A stretch of DNA of 64,000 bases from Mucilaginibacter aquariorum (GTDB lineage: Bacteria; Bacteroidota; Bacteroidia; Sphingobacteriales; Sphingobacteriaceae). The notes below the pieces were generated by a model. That model worked only from the letters and a program-made list of their open reading frames with translations, made no database searches and was not told where the DNA came from. The stretch lies in NCBI RefSeq assembly GCF_024498135.1, contig NZ_JANHOH010000011.1, positions 62,001 through 126,000 on the forward strand, written 5' to 3'. The position numbers and the translations under genes are program-made. Of the stretch, positions 7,779 to 17,376 are shown piece by piece (the first letter of the stretch is position 1; each line of letters begins with the position of its first letter).

Positions 7779-10474
7779 ATGCTATACATTATCCGCTCAG
7801 GGAGGCCTATTCGCTTACGAAAGATTCAATAAAGGACCAGTTAAAGGCAGATCTTGTCAATGGTTTGACTGGCGAAGAAGTGGCCGATCGCCGGCAAGCT
7901 TTCGGGGAGAACATTATCGCGCAGAAAAAGAAGAAAAATCCAATCCTGATCTTTTTGATGCAGTTCGCGAGCCCAATGGTATATATGCTGATCGTTGCCG
8001 CTGTGTTGTCTTTCTTTTTCAAAGAATGGCTTGACGGGATTGCCATTCTTGTTGTCATCGTTATTAATGCAGTGATCGGATTTTTAATGGAATACCAGGC
8101 AGAACGGTCGATGGATGCTTTAAAACGGATGACGCAGGTCAGTGCCAAAGTAATCCGTGAAAATAACCTCGTTGAAATTCCTGCTGCCGAAATTGTTCCC
8201 GGTGATATTTTATTCCTGGAAGCAGGTGATATAATTCCTGCTGATTCCCGAATCTTCAACTCATCACAATTCCAGGCGGACGAGTCCGCATTAACAGGCG
8301 AATCTATGCCGGTCGAAAAACGGGACGATATGGTGCCGGGAGGCACTCCTTTGGCCGAGCGGCTGAACATGGTTTATAAGGGTACCTTCGTAACCGGCGG
8401 CAATGCAAAGGCCATCGTTACAGGTACCGGGATGAACAGCGAACTTGGAAGCATTGCCTTGATGGTGCAAGATGCGGACCAGACGGTAACTCCCCTGGAA
8501 AAAAAATTAGAAGACTTTAGCCGCACCCTGATCAAAATAACTGTTGGCCTGGTCGTGGTGATCTTCCTGGCCGGAATCCTATATGGTGATGCAGTAATTA
8601 AAATGCTGGAAACATCCATTGCACTTGCTGTTGCCGCTATTCCTGAAGGGCTTCCGATTGTAGCCACTCTTGCCCTTGCACAGGGTATGCTGAACATGGC
8701 TCGTCATAATGTCATCGTGAAAAAATTAGAGGCTGTCGAGACGCTTGGCGGCACAAATGTGATATGCACTGATAAGACCGGAACGCTTACGCAAAATAAA
8801 ATTGAAGTCAGTACAGTCGTCACAAGCGAGGGACGGCTGGAATTTAAACCAAATCCGGCTGCACAGGAAATCAGCTTCCTTGTGGGAAAGCCAATTTCTG
8901 AAAGTGATGGTTTTAAAATAATCAAAAAGATCTCCGTCCTGTGCAATACCGCCAAACTCGCTTTAAAAAATAATTTGCTGGAGGAATTGGGCGATCCGCT
9001 GGAAACAGGTTTGTTGAAATTTGCCTATTCCGGCGGCGTGGATATTGAATCGTTCAGGGCGAAGTTTCCAAAGATTAGGGAAGAACCATTTTCTTCTGAA
9101 ACCCGTGTGATGAGCACGTTGCATGAATCGGATGGGCGGTATTTCCTGGCGGCAAAAGGAGCGGCTGAAGAATTGCTGGGGCGCTGCACATTTACCCGGG
9201 ATAATGGCAAATTAATCGCGCTTGACGAGACTACCAAAAAAAATTGGATAACCAATGCCGAAATATGTGCCGCATCAGGCCTGCGGATCATTGCTGCTGC
9301 TTACAGGGAAGCCGATGAGGCGATCAGTAATTTGAAGGGCGATCTTGTTTTTGCCGGATTGATCGGGATGTTAGACCCGCCACGTGAAGAGGTTTTTGCA
9401 GCTGTTCGTGAATGCAAATCGGCAGGAATTAGGGTCGTGATGATAACCGGAGACCATCCTGCCACCGCCCGGAACATCGCGCTCAAACTGGGTATCCTGG
9501 ATTCCGAGAATGATTTGGTCATTAATGGAAAAGAGATGAACGACTTTGAAGATCTTTCATTGAAGGAAAAGCAGCATTGGTCGGCCTCAAAAATATTTGC
9601 GCGTGTCAGCCCAAAACAAAAATTAGACCTCGTTTCGCTGCTGCAGGAAGACAAGTTCGTGGTTGGCATGACCGGAGACGGCGTGAATGACGCTCCGGCA
9701 TTGAAAAAAGCTGACATTGGCATTGCAATGGGTTTGCGCGGTACACAGGTTGCGCAGGAAGTTGCCGATATGGTTCTTAAAGATGATTCCTTTTCATCTA
9801 TTGTGCTTGCAATAAAACAGGGAAGGATCATTTATGAAAATATCCGGAAATTTGTCGTGTTCCTGCTTTCATGCAATATAAGCGAATTGCTAATTATCGC
9901 CGGTTCTTCCATACTCAATTTGCATTTTGGGCTATTCCCGCTTCAAATTTTATACATCAATATCGTTACAGATGTTTTGCCTGCTCTTGCACTGGGTGTT
10001 ACCAAGGGCAGCGATTCCATTATGAACCAGCTCCCCAGAGACTCAAATGAAGCTATTATTGACAGGAAACGCTGGAAATCAATTTCTGTCTACTCTCTGG
10101 TCATCACCCTGTGTACGCTTGGGGCTGTTTTATTTACCCATATTTTTGAACATAAATCGGAAACATGGAACCCGGAATTATGTAACAATATTCTTTTTAT
10201 CACACTTATTCTCTGCCAGCTGTGGCATGTGTTTAACATGAGCACAGAAAACAACAAGGCATTTTTTAAAACTGATGTGTTCAGGAATAAATATGTATGG
10301 TATGCAACGGTGATTTGCCTTGCGATCACACTTGGTGCCTACCTTATTCCACCGGTGACTAAAGCACTGTCACTGTACTCGCCCAGTTTGCAGGATTTTG
10401 CGATCATGTTCGCGTTCAGCCTGCTTTCCTTATTTATTAACCAGGTACTTAAACGATTAAAGGTGATTTTTTAA
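7775..10474 (+). CDS. Ca2+-type (P2A) cation P-ATPase
   Basis: An 899-aa P-type ATPase with an N-terminal cation-ATPase domain, actuator TGES motif (LTGESMPVEK), phosphorylation site DKTGT at Asp333, hinge MTGDGVNDAPALKKADIGIAMG and C-terminal TM bundle. The membrane residues match the Ca2+/Mn2+ class: AAIPEGLP in M4, CNISELLI in M5 and NIVTDVLPALALG in M6. It should pump Ca2+ or Mn2+ out of the cytoplasm; copper-type CPx motifs are absent. It overlaps the upstream nuclease-like gene by 4 bp and is followed by a DUF1003 gene. Confidence 0.9.
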   Translation: MNAIHYPLREAYSLTKDSIKDQLKADLVNGLTGEEVADRRQAFGENIIAQKKKKNPILIFLMQFASPMVYMLIVAAVLSFFFKEWLDGIAILVVIVINAVIGFLMEYQAERSMDALKRMTQVSAKVIRENNLVEIPAAEIVPGDILFLEAGDIIPADSRIFNSSQFQADESALTGESMPVEKRDDMVPGGTPLAERLNMVYKGTFVTGGNAKAIVTGTGMNSELGSIALMVQDADQTVTPLEKKLEDFSRTLIKITVGLVVVIFLAGILYGDAVIKMLETSIALAVAAIPEGLPIVATLALAQGMLNMARHNVIVKKLEAVETLGGTNVICTDKTGTLTQNKIEVSTVVTSEGRLEFKPNPAAQEISFLVGKPISESDGFKIIKKISVLCNTAKLALKNNLLEELGDPLETGLLKFAYSGGVDIESFRAKFPKIREEPFSSETRVMSTLHESDGRYFLAAKGAAEELLGRCTFTRDNGKLIALDETTKKNWITNAEICAASGLRIIAAAYREADEAISNLKGDLVFAGLIGMLDPPREEVFAAVRECKSAGIRVVMITGDHPATARNIALKLGILDSENDLVINGKEMNDFEDLSLKEKQHWSASKIFARVSPKQKLDLVSLLQEDKFVVGMTGDGVNDAPALKKADIGIAMGLRGTQVAQEVADMVLKDDSFSSIVLAIKQGRIIYENIRKFVVFLLSCNISELLIIAGSSILNLHFGLFPLQILYINIVTDVLPALALGVTKGSDSIMNQLPRDSNEAIIDRKRWKSISVYSLVITLCTLGAVLFTHIFEHKSETWNPELCNNILFITLILCQLWHVFNMSTENNKAFFKTDVFRNKYVWYATVICLAITLGAYLIPPVTKALSLYSPSLQDFAIMFAFSLLSLFINQVLKRLKVIF

Positions 10475-10502
10475 CATACAGCGAATACGTAATGAAACCG
10501 TC

Positions 10503-11099
10503 ATGAAAAAAAACAAGTTTGCCGAATTGCTCGAAAACGAAGATGAACATATCCGGAAACTCCATAAGATCGTGCTCGAATCCATAAAGGAAGAAGAACT
10601 GATCGCTAACAAGATCTATGTTTCAGGAGAACGCCTTACGATAGCCGACCGGCTGGCGGATCGAGTGGCAGAGTTCGGTGGCAGCTGGAAGTTTATTATC
10701 TTCTTTTTGCTTGCCATGTTGGTTTGGATATCTGTCAACGTTGCCCTGTTGCGGGAAAAGCCGTTTGACCCTTACCCTTTCATCCTGTTGAACCTTATTT
10801 TGTCCTGCATTGCTGCTTTGCAGGCGCCGATTATTATGATGAGCCAGAACAGAAAGGAAACAAAGGATAGAAAACGGGCGGAGAACGATTACCTTATTAA
10901 CCTGAAAGCCGAGATCGAGATCCGCAATCTGCATCAAAAAATTGACTTATTGATCGTGGAGCAGATGAAGAACCTTTTTGAAATCCAGCGCGCGCAAATG
11001 GATATTATGGAGGAAATTAACCGTAAGCTGCCCTCAAAAACCATGATTAAAATGAAATCATCCGATAAAAACGTTGACGTTAAGAAAAACACGCATTGA
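10503..11099 (+). CDS. DUF1003 membrane protein
   Basis: The 198-aa product matches the DUF1003 family: a short N-terminal cytosolic helix region, the signature RLADRVAEFGGSWKFI, two TM segments (about 60-80 and 93-112) and the NRKETKDRKRAENDY stretch after them. The C-terminal half is a charged coiled coil. The family is widespread and its biochemical function is not established. It lies between the P-ATPase and the phosphorylase with short gaps, so it is probably co-transcribed with them. Confidence 0.85.
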   Translation: MKKNKFAELLENEDEHIRKLHKIVLESIKEEELIANKIYVSGERLTIADRLADRVAEFGGSWKFIIFFLLAMLVWISVNVALLREKPFDPYPFILLNLILSCIAALQAPIIMMSQNRKETKDRKRAENDYLINLKAEIEIRNLHQKIDLLIVEQMKNLFEIQRAQMDIMEEINRKLPSKTMIKMKSSDKNVDVKKNTH

Positions 11100-11111
11100 A
11101 AAGATCTGGAT

Positions 11112-12623
11112 ATGAAAAGGCAGCTGACACATGAAAATACTTTAAAAGTCAAACCCCTCGGGATTGATACCTATCGCGAGCATATTATTTTTATGCGGAG
11201 CGATTGCAATATCTGCCTGTCTGAGGGTTTCGCGGCATTGACGCGTTTGGTGGTTCGTTACGGCAGCAAATCGATTGTAGCGACGCTGAATGTGGTTCAT
11301 TCAGACTTACTGCAGGAGCATGAAGCCGGGCTTTCTGACATGGCGCTCAGCCGGCTTGAAGTAACCGCGGGTGATTTTATTTCCGTTTCTCATCTGAAAC
11401 AGATCGAGTCCTTAAGTGACGTCAGGTCAAAAATGTATCATCACAAGATTTCGGAGGAAGCCTATCGGCGCATTGTTGATGATATCACCAAGGGACTGTA
11501 TTCAGACATCGAAATTGCTGCTTTCATTGCCGGCTGTGCCGGCGACAATCTGGACGACGAGGAAATTACTTGGTTGACCAGCGCGATGGTGAATTCCGGT
11601 GCAACCCTGTCCTGGAAAACTCAAATGGTTTTTGACAAACATTGTATCGGCGGGTTACCCGGAAACCGGACTACGCCGATTGTCGTTGCCATCGTTGCGG
11701 CAGCTGGGTTGACCATACCTAAAACTTCTTCCCGTGCCATCACATCGCCTGCAGGCACTGCTGACACCATGGAAACGATAACTAATGTCAATCTTGAGCT
11801 TGAAAAGTTGAAAGAGGTAGTGAGTCTTGAAGGCGGTTGCCTCGCCTGGGGCGGTTCGGTGAACCTGAGTCCCGCGGACGACATCCTGATTGCCGTAGAG
11901 AAGGCGTTGGATGTGGATAGCGCCGGGCAAATGATCGCCTCCGTACTTTCCAAAAAAGTGGCAGCGGGTTCAACACACGTCGTTATTGAAATTCCATACG
12001 GAGAATCGGCTAAAGTGCGAAGCCGCGAACAAGCAATGAAGCTCGAAAGGTGTTTCAAAGCGGTTGGCGAAGCGATGCATCTGAATATTAAAGTCCTAAT
12101 CACCGATGGCAGCCAGCCTGTTGGCAGGGGCATTGGCCCCGCCCTGGAAGCAATGGATGTTCTTTCTGTGCTGGAAAACAGGAAGGATGCGCCGACTGAC
12201 CTCAAAGAAAAATCCATTATGATCGCCGCTGCTGTGCTTGAGCTGTCCGGCACCTTTGAGCAAGGCAAAGGCAGCAAGTTCGCAAGGCGAATCCTGGAAG
12301 GTGGGAAAGCTTATAAAAAATTTAAGGCTATTTGCATGGCGCAGGGGCGCTTTGAAGTGCCGGCTTTCGCCAGGTATAACACCGACATTAAGTCGGAGGT
12401 TGGCGGCAGAGTAACTTCAATTGATAACAGAAAATTGGCCAGAGTCGCCAAATTGGCTGGAGCCCCCCATGATCATTCTGCCGGAATTTATTTCAACGCG
12501 CCGATCGGGACAAAAGTAAAACCGGGCCAGGTACTTTACACGATTTATGCCGAAGCCAAAGGCGAGCTTCAGTATACGCTGGATTATGTAAAATCAGCGG
12601 GTCCGATCATCAAAATCACTTAG
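11112..12623 (+). CDS. AMP/thymidine phosphorylase family protein
   Basis: At 503 aa this matches the long form of nucleoside phosphorylases (AMP phosphorylase/DeoA-like), with an extra N-terminal domain, the alpha core with FDKHCIGGLPGNRTTPIV, and the C-terminal beta domain with a pyrimidine-phosphorylase barrel (APIGTKVKPGQVLYTIY). Long forms phosphorolyse NMPs to ribose 1,5-bisphosphate plus base. The next gene, 1 bp downstream, is a PRPP synthetase homologue, so the two may route nucleotide ribose to PRPP. Long length and context favour NMP over thymidine as substrate, but that is inference. Confidence 0.85.
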   Translation: MKRQLTHENTLKVKPLGIDTYREHIIFMRSDCNICLSEGFAALTRLVVRYGSKSIVATLNVVHSDLLQEHEAGLSDMALSRLEVTAGDFISVSHLKQIESLSDVRSKMYHHKISEEAYRRIVDDITKGLYSDIEIAAFIAGCAGDNLDDEEITWLTSAMVNSGATLSWKTQMVFDKHCIGGLPGNRTTPIVVAIVAAAGLTIPKTSSRAITSPAGTADTMETITNVNLELEKLKEVVSLEGGCLAWGGSVNLSPADDILIAVEKALDVDSAGQMIASVLSKKVAAGSTHVVIEIPYGESAKVRSREQAMKLERCFKAVGEAMHLNIKVLITDGSQPVGRGIGPALEAMDVLSVLENRKDAPTDLKEKSIMIAAAVLELSGTFEQGKGSKFARRILEGGKAYKKFKAICMAQGRFEVPAFARYNTDIKSEVGGRVTSIDNRKLARVAKLAGAPHDHSAGIYFNAPIGTKVKPGQVLYTIYAEAKGELQYTLDYVKSAGPIIKIT

Positions 12624-12624
12624 T

Positions 12625-13506
12625 ATGAAAAAGATATTTTTTGCCTTGCCGGGTAATGAACAATTGACAAGATCATTGGCAACTAAATGTGATGCCGAGG
12701 TCGGGAAGGCTGAAATCCGGCTTTTTCCCGATCAGGAAACATACATTAAAATTGAATCTGACGTAAAGGATAAACAGGTGATGATGGTATGCACATTAAA
12801 TAATCCTGATTCAAAGTTACTGCCATTATACTTTTTGTCCAAAACCGTAAAGGACCTGGGAGCAGGTTTTACATGTCTCGTAGCGCCTTATCTTTCATAT
12901 ATGCGCCAGGATAAACAATTTAAGCCAGGTGAGGCAGTCACATCGGCTTATTTCGCCAAGCTCATATCTTCATTCGCCGACTCGCTTTTTACCATAGATC
13001 CGCATCTTCACCGCAGAAGCAGTCTGGCGGAAATTTACACGATTCCCACAACCGTTCTGCACGCCTCATCCCTGATTTCCGGCTGGATTAAAAAGAATGT
13101 TTCTAAGCCCCTGCTGGTTGGGCCTGACAGTGAAAGCACGCAATGGGTGGCGGAAGTAGCCGCCAATGCAGGTGTGCCGTATATCATCCTTGAAAAAATC
13201 AGGGCAGGTGATGAAGATGTGAAAGTATCTGTTCCAGAGGTTCAGAAATATGCCGACCATATACCTGTGCTCGTAGATGACATCATTTCAACTGCCAGGA
13301 CAATGGTCGCGACAGTTGCGCATCTAAGAACTGCCGGGATGAATAAACCGGTTTGCATTGGCGTCCACGGCATATTTTCAAATGATGCTTATTCGCTTTT
13401 GCTGAATTCGGGGGCAGCGAAGATAGTTACCTGCAATTCCATCCCGCATAAATCCAACGAGATTAACATTGATAGGATACTTTCCTTAGCTATAAACGAA
13501 CAATGA
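12625..13506 (+). CDS. prs: ribose-phosphate pyrophosphokinase (PRPP synthetase) homologue
   Basis: The 293-aa product shows the PRPP synthetase fold: an N-terminal domain, the DPHLHRR segment near residue 127 matching the ATP/metal loop, and the PRPP-binding signature VLVDDIISTARTM near residue 215. It is somewhat shorter than housekeeping Prs (about 310 aa) and is probably a paralogue dedicated to this operon. It starts 1 bp after the phosphorylase stop and overlaps the next gene by 4 bp. Confidence 0.88.
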   Translation: MKKIFFALPGNEQLTRSLATKCDAEVGKAEIRLFPDQETYIKIESDVKDKQVMMVCTLNNPDSKLLPLYFLSKTVKDLGAGFTCLVAPYLSYMRQDKQFKPGEAVTSAYFAKLISSFADSLFTIDPHLHRRSSLAEIYTIPTTVLHASSLISGWIKKNVSKPLLVGPDSESTQWVAEVAANAGVPYIILEKIRAGDEDVKVSVPEVQKYADHIPVLVDDIISTARTMVATVAHLRTAGMNKPVCIGVHGIFSNDAYSLLLNSGAAKIVTCNSIPHKSNEINIDRILSLAINEQ

Positions 13507-13988
13507 AAACAAAATCCCAAACTATGCTGATCCATTCAACGCCTGAGAAGGTATTTGCTCAAATGGATGACTTTTCCAAAACCGGAATGCACATGAATGA
13601 AAGCTCGACAATGATGATGGGCAGTAAATTAACATTGGAGCAACTTTCATCGAATCCAACTGGGCTGGGGGCGCGATATCGCTGGTATGGGAAAATGATG
13701 GGGATGATCATTGATTTAAGTGAAACGGTTACAAAATGGCAACCGCCCCGGTTCAAGGAATGGGAGACTATTGGCGAAGCAAAAATTATTATTATATCAT
13801 GGTACCGGATGTGGTTTGAAATAACCGCTGCCGAAAACGGTACTCATGTCAAACTTTCCATCAGCTATTTGCCCCCACGGCAATGGTTTTACAAAATTCT
13901 TTCTTTCTTTTTTGCAAGTTTGTACTGTAACTGGTGTTTGGGCAACATGCTAACAGACACCAAAAAAAATCTCGAAAACAAGGAATAA
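13503..13988 (+). CDS. SRPBCC (START/Bet v1-like) family protein
   Basis: A 161-aa protein beginning with the pattern of polyketide-cyclase/SRPBCC proteins (TMLIHSTPEKVFAQMDD), with central strands and a C-terminal amphipathic helix. It has no signal peptide and no catalytic motif. It overlaps the PRPP synthetase stop by ATGA, so it closes the operon. A ligand-binding role is possible but no ligand can be read from the sequence. Confidence 0.75.
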   Translation: MKTKSQTMLIHSTPEKVFAQMDDFSKTGMHMNESSTMMMGSKLTLEQLSSNPTGLGARYRWYGKMMGMIIDLSETVTKWQPPRFKEWETIGEAKIIIISWYRMWFEITAAENGTHVKLSISYLPPRQWFYKILSFFFASLYCNWCLGNMLTDTKKNLENKE

Positions 13989-13996
13989 CGACCAAC

Positions 13997-14482
13997 ATGG
14001 ATCATTCAAAAATGGATCACAGCAAAATGCAGCAGGGTCATGATCCTCATCATGGCATGTCAGAACATGACCATCATGTTATGATGATCGCCGATTTTAA
14101 AAAACGGTTTTATGTTGTGTTGGTCTTGACGATCCCAATCATGTTGTTGTCCATGCAAATTCAGTAATGGCTACACATAGATTTCGGCTCCACAGGATCA
14201 CCTCACGTGCTTTTTGCATTTGCATCCGTTGTCTTCATTTTATGTTGGTTTTGCGATAACCGTAGCTTATATCTATAGTGCAGCTACTGTGTTTGGCTTG
14301 AAGGGTATGGATTTCTTTTGGGAACTGACTACGCTGATTCTCATTATGCTCTTGGGTCACTGGATAGAGATGCGCTCAGTAATGGGGGCATCGAATGAAC
14401 TGGAGCTGTTGGTTCAGCTCTCATGCCTGCTGATGCACACATGGTGATGCCGGATATGGTGCATGATGTAAAAACGGATACG
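13997..14482 (+). pseudogene. copB: decayed CopB-type copper P-ATPase N-terminus
   Basis: The sequence opens with a His/Met-rich copper-binding tail (MDHSKMDHSKMQQGHDPHH) and the first TM segments of a CPx P-ATPase. TAA at 14165-14167 is an in-frame nonsense codon: the homology continues in the same frame as WLHIDFGSTGS. It then jumps frame and loses an internal segment, resumes at GFAITVAYIYSAATVFG and GHWIEMRSVMGASNEL, and shifts again to MPADAHMVMPDMVHDVKTDTL. ATPase similarity stops near 14482. The rest of the gene (CPx, DKTGT) is missing, apparently removed or displaced by the adjoining integrase-bearing DNA. Confidence 0.85.
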
Positions 14483-14621
14483 CTGCCACAACTCTGCCAA
14501 AAATGCCCTAAAATGCACAAAATGAAAAATAAAAAACCGCTCTCAGAGCATCAAAAAGGGCGTTTGGTTGTTGCAATGGAGGCTTTGCAAAATCCGATAT
14601 TCTCCACACAGTCACTTAATA

Positions 14622-14657
14622 TACCTGGTGTTCTACTATTTACCAACACACCAGGTA
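14622..14657. repeat. inverted repeat downstream of integrase 1 remnant
   Basis: TACCTGGTG (14622-14630) pairs with CACCAGGTA (14649-14657) across an 18-nt loop. It lies just past the 3' end of the dead integrase (minus strand). It could be a terminator stem or a recombinase site; there is no T tract. Confidence 0.4.
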
Positions 14658-14676
14658 CAGGCTCTGCATATGGAGT

Positions 14677-15901
14677 TTATAACGACATTTTCAATTTTTT
14701 GCAAAGTTCTTGCATATCTTGGCTGATTTTGATATCTACAATCTTGGCATAATGCTGTGTTTGCTTCACCGGTTTATGGCCGAGCATTTTCGATACAGTT
14801 TCAATCGGGACACCGTTACTTAGCGTTATTGTTGTAGCAAAAGTATGACGCGCGATGTGAAATGTTAAATTCTTCCTTATGTTACAAGCATCCGCTATTT
14901 CCTTCAAATAGGAATTCATTTTTTGATTTGATAATACAGGTAATAGAAATCCTCTTTCTATGCAAATTGGATCCTTGTCGTATTTAATCATTATTTCGAG
15001 TGCTAACGGCAGCAAAGGCAGTCTAATAGCTGATCCTGTTTTTTTTTCTAACAGTTGTAATCCATTTGCCATCATCAACGCCATAAGTTATATCCAAACG
15101 TCTTAATTGGCAAACATCAATATATGCAAGTCCTGTATAACAACAAAAAAGGAAAATATCTTTGACGTGGTTTAGTCGTTCAATATTAAACCTTTTATTG
15201 ACGATTCTAATTAACTCCTGTTTCGTCAACGCGATCGGAGCCTTTTCAATTCGACTAAATTTAAAATTGGCGAATGGGTCATTTGTAAGCCATTCCTTTT
15301 TTAAGCATTCTACAACAATTTTCCTCAAATTACCTAAATACTTCAAAGTTACGTTGTGACCACATTTTCGCTCACCTTTAAGCCAGAAGGCAAATTGTGA
15401 TATGAATTCATAATCCAGTCGTTTAATATTCATGTCCTCTTGCCCATACTTCCACATAATAAAATTTTTGGTATGATCGTGGGCTGTTCAGTATCGGGTA
15501 AGTGTTGACGGAGCAAATTCTCTACCGACTAAAGCTTGCATTTGAGTGTTGTGATTTTTGAATTCTACGAGAATCATATGATTATCTTGATCTTTTCCGA
15601 TGAGTCGATTTTTAATATTATTAGCGGTTATAGGTTTGCCGGTATCAATAAGCTCTCTTTTAATCTGATATATTTTGCTTAATAACACATCCAGATAGGT
15701 GTTCAATTCTTTTGCGTCGCTTTTGGAACCGATCGCTCTGCCATACTGAGAATTCCACCGCTGAGACTCCCATTGTCTTTTGATAGATATGTCCTTTCGA
15801 CTACCATTTACCGTTATTCGGAGGTAAACATACCTTTCGTCATTTTTTTGATTTTTAACCTGCTTCAAATAATAAAACAGTCCAAAGCTTTTTTCTAACA
15901 T
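14677..15901 (-). pseudogene. tyrosine integrase (Bacteroidota type), inactivated
   Basis: Read from 15901 downward, this is a roughly 407-aa integrase homologous along its length to the intact one at 18097-19317: an arm-binding N-domain, a SAM-like core-binding domain, and a catalytic domain with CCYTGLAY, HIARHTFATT and MLGHKPVKQTQHYAK. Two lesions break it. TGA at 15488-15490 is an in-frame nonsense codon (LTRY-stop-TAHDHT). The T9 run at 15039-15047 has one base too many (A8 on the coding strand restores VRKKTGSAIRLPLLP). The catalytic R, HxxR and Tyr residues are all still readable, so the loss is probably recent. It was presumably the recombinase of the element that truncated copB. Confidence 0.85.
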
Positions 15902-15983
15902 ATTGAGATCTTTAAGTTTAAATAAATCCCAAAATGTAAACTTTCAACTTAATGGTTATAGAAGTCTCATACTAAATAAAGTC

Positions 15984-16019
15984 TGTAGCGTCTTTTTTTT
16001 GAAAAAAAAAGACGCTACA
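15984..16019. repeat. long perfect hairpin upstream of integrase 1
   Basis: TGTAGCGTC followed by T8 (15984-16000) is complementary to A8 plus GACGCTACA (16003-16019), giving a 17-bp stem with a 2-nt loop. A second smaller inverted repeat, CTGTAAGT/ACTTACAG, lies at 16166-16186. Both are in the noncoding leader of the dead integrase and may be recombination or regulatory sites. Confidence 0.6.
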
Positions 16020-16213
16020 AAAAACGCTGTACTTTATAAAGCGTATACTTTTTTACAGCAGTAAAATCATTATTAGGCTCAGATATTTAAAATATTGAAT
16101 ATGAGGTGCTTTAAGATGTTTTGAAGTATTTAGGTTCGGGTCCAGCGGGGGTTAATGATAAACGCCTGTAAGTTGTTGACTTACAGTTGTTTATGTAAAA
16201 AAGCAGAATGGAC

Positions 16214-16288
16214 GGAATTCGAACCTAGTGCTGGAGCAATTGAGGTTTCTAAATGAATTAAAAGTTGCTTGAAAGGAATTCGAATCCT
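16214..16288. other. possible attachment-site remnant with tRNA-like T-arm sequence
   Basis: GGAATTCGAACCT (16214-16226) and GGAATTCGAATCCT (16275-16288) are near-identical short repeats 61 bp apart. The second continues as CCTCTGTCC and, with the terminator at 16331, resembles the 3' end of a tRNA T-arm and acceptor, a common integration target. The 5' side does not pair properly, so there is no intact tRNA. The reading as an att remnant is tentative. Confidence 0.3.
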
Positions 16289-16330
16289 CTGTCCAATACA
16301 ATAGCCCACACCAATGATTGTAACAAGAAA

Positions 16331-16362
16331 AAAACCTCAAAATCTTTTAACTTTGAGGTTTT
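16331..16362. terminator. bidirectional rho-independent terminator
   Basis: AAAACCTCAAA (16331-16341) pairs perfectly with TTTGAGGTTTT (16352-16362) around a 10-nt loop, with A and T runs on either side. It lies 31 bp beyond the stop of the minus-strand SDR gene and would end its transcript. Confidence 0.8.
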
Positions 16363-16393
16363 CTTGATAAGTTCAAATGTATTTAGCCTCTAT

Positions 16394-17134
16394 TTAGCTG
16401 GAAAGCCCGCCGTCAATATCAATACTTGCACCAGTAATAAACTTTGCTGACGGGCTAGCCAGAAAGGCAACCAGTTCCGCAATATCATTAGTTGATCCGT
16501 AATGACCAAGTGCCATGGCGCTTCTAAGCAGATCGGCGAACTGAGAATCTGCGGGATTCATATCTGTATCTATTGGACCCGGCTGTACGGTGTTAACAGT
16601 AATTCCACGGGGACCTAAGTCACGGGATATTCCTCTTGTCAGAGCGGCGACCGCAGCTTTACTCATGCCATATAAGGCTGTACCTGGAAATGCATTTCTA
16701 TCTGCCACTGTACTGCCGATATTGATGATCCTTCCACCATCATTCATCACGGCTGCACCGGCCTGTATAGCGACAAACACGCCCTTAACGTTAACTGCAA
16801 TTATCCGGTCAAAATCAGCCAATGTAATATCAGGTAGTGTCGCCATTGTTCCAATGCCGGCATTGTTCACTAAAATATCCAATTTGCCAAAAGTTTGATG
16901 GGCCTTATTGATGGCAGATACGATTGAATCAGCGTCGCCATTATCTGCTTTTACAGCAATGACTTGCGTTTCCGGCCCGGATAACTCCTCAACCAGCTTA
17001 TTTGCAACATCTGCAGAATTATTGTAGGTGAATGCGACGTTTACACCTGCTGTAGCTAATTTACGAACGATTGCCTGGCCTATACCGCGGCTCCCGCCGG
17101 TTACAAAGGCAACTTTGTTTTTAATGGATTCCAT
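16394..17134 (-). CDS. SDR-family oxidoreductase (FabG-like)
   Basis: A 246-aa classical short-chain dehydrogenase/reductase. The NAD(P)-binding TGGSRGIG is at residues 11-18, NNAG near 90, the catalytic Ser (NIGST), the YGMSK motif giving Tyr and Lys, and the PGPIDTDM segment follows. It should reduce or oxidise a carbonyl/hydroxyl group with NAD(P)H; the substrate cannot be read. It is divergent from the HxlR regulator at 17377, which probably controls it. Confidence 0.9.
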   Translation of the reverse strand: MESIKNKVAFVTGGSRGIGQAIVRKLATAGVNVAFTYNNSADVANKLVEELSGPETQVIAVKADNGDADSIVSAINKAHQTFGKLDILVNNAGIGTMATLPDITLADFDRIIAVNVKGVFVAIQAGAAVMNDGGRIINIGSTVADRNAFPGTALYGMSKAAVAALTRGISRDLGPRGITVNTVQPGPIDTDMNPADSQFADLLRSAMALGHYGSTNDIAELVAFLASPSAKFITGASIDIDGGLSS

Positions 17135-17306
17135 TTTGCGATTATTTGAAAATTTATTTGTTGTTACTTTCTCTGTTTATCATAAGCTCGGATTTTTAGA
17201 ATGCTACTTACGCCACTAAGAATGAACTTGAATTGCGCTTCATGAGCTTAATAAATCTTTTACTTTATGAGCTGCAATGTTAAATCAATTTGATACTTTT
17301 GACAAG

Positions 17307-17333
17307 TATGTACTTTTTTGTATCTTACATACC
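17307..17333. promoter_or_regulatory. inverted-repeat operator in the SDR/HxlR intergenic region
   Basis: GTATGTA (17307-17313) and TACATAC (17327-17333) form a 7-bp inverted repeat with a 13-nt spacer, 44 bp before the HxlR start. Divergent SDR/HxlR pairs are commonly controlled by the HxlR protein, so this is a likely operator. Confidence 0.5.
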
Positions 17334-17376
17334 AAAAAGAAATAATTGCTGATTATCAATAAATTACATTTAAGTT

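Noticed and set aside
7140..7789. Long antisense ORFs over the ATP-cone gene
   Set aside because: They mirror the codon usage of the plus-strand gene and have no family match.
14423..14752. A 109-aa ORF at the copB/integrase junction
   Set aside because: Its first 21 residues are copB and the rest is junction DNA and integrase antisense; it is not one gene.
16265..16300. A tRNA gene near 16.27 kb
   Set aside because: Only a T-arm-like stretch is visible. The 5' half, anticodon arm and acceptor pairing are absent.
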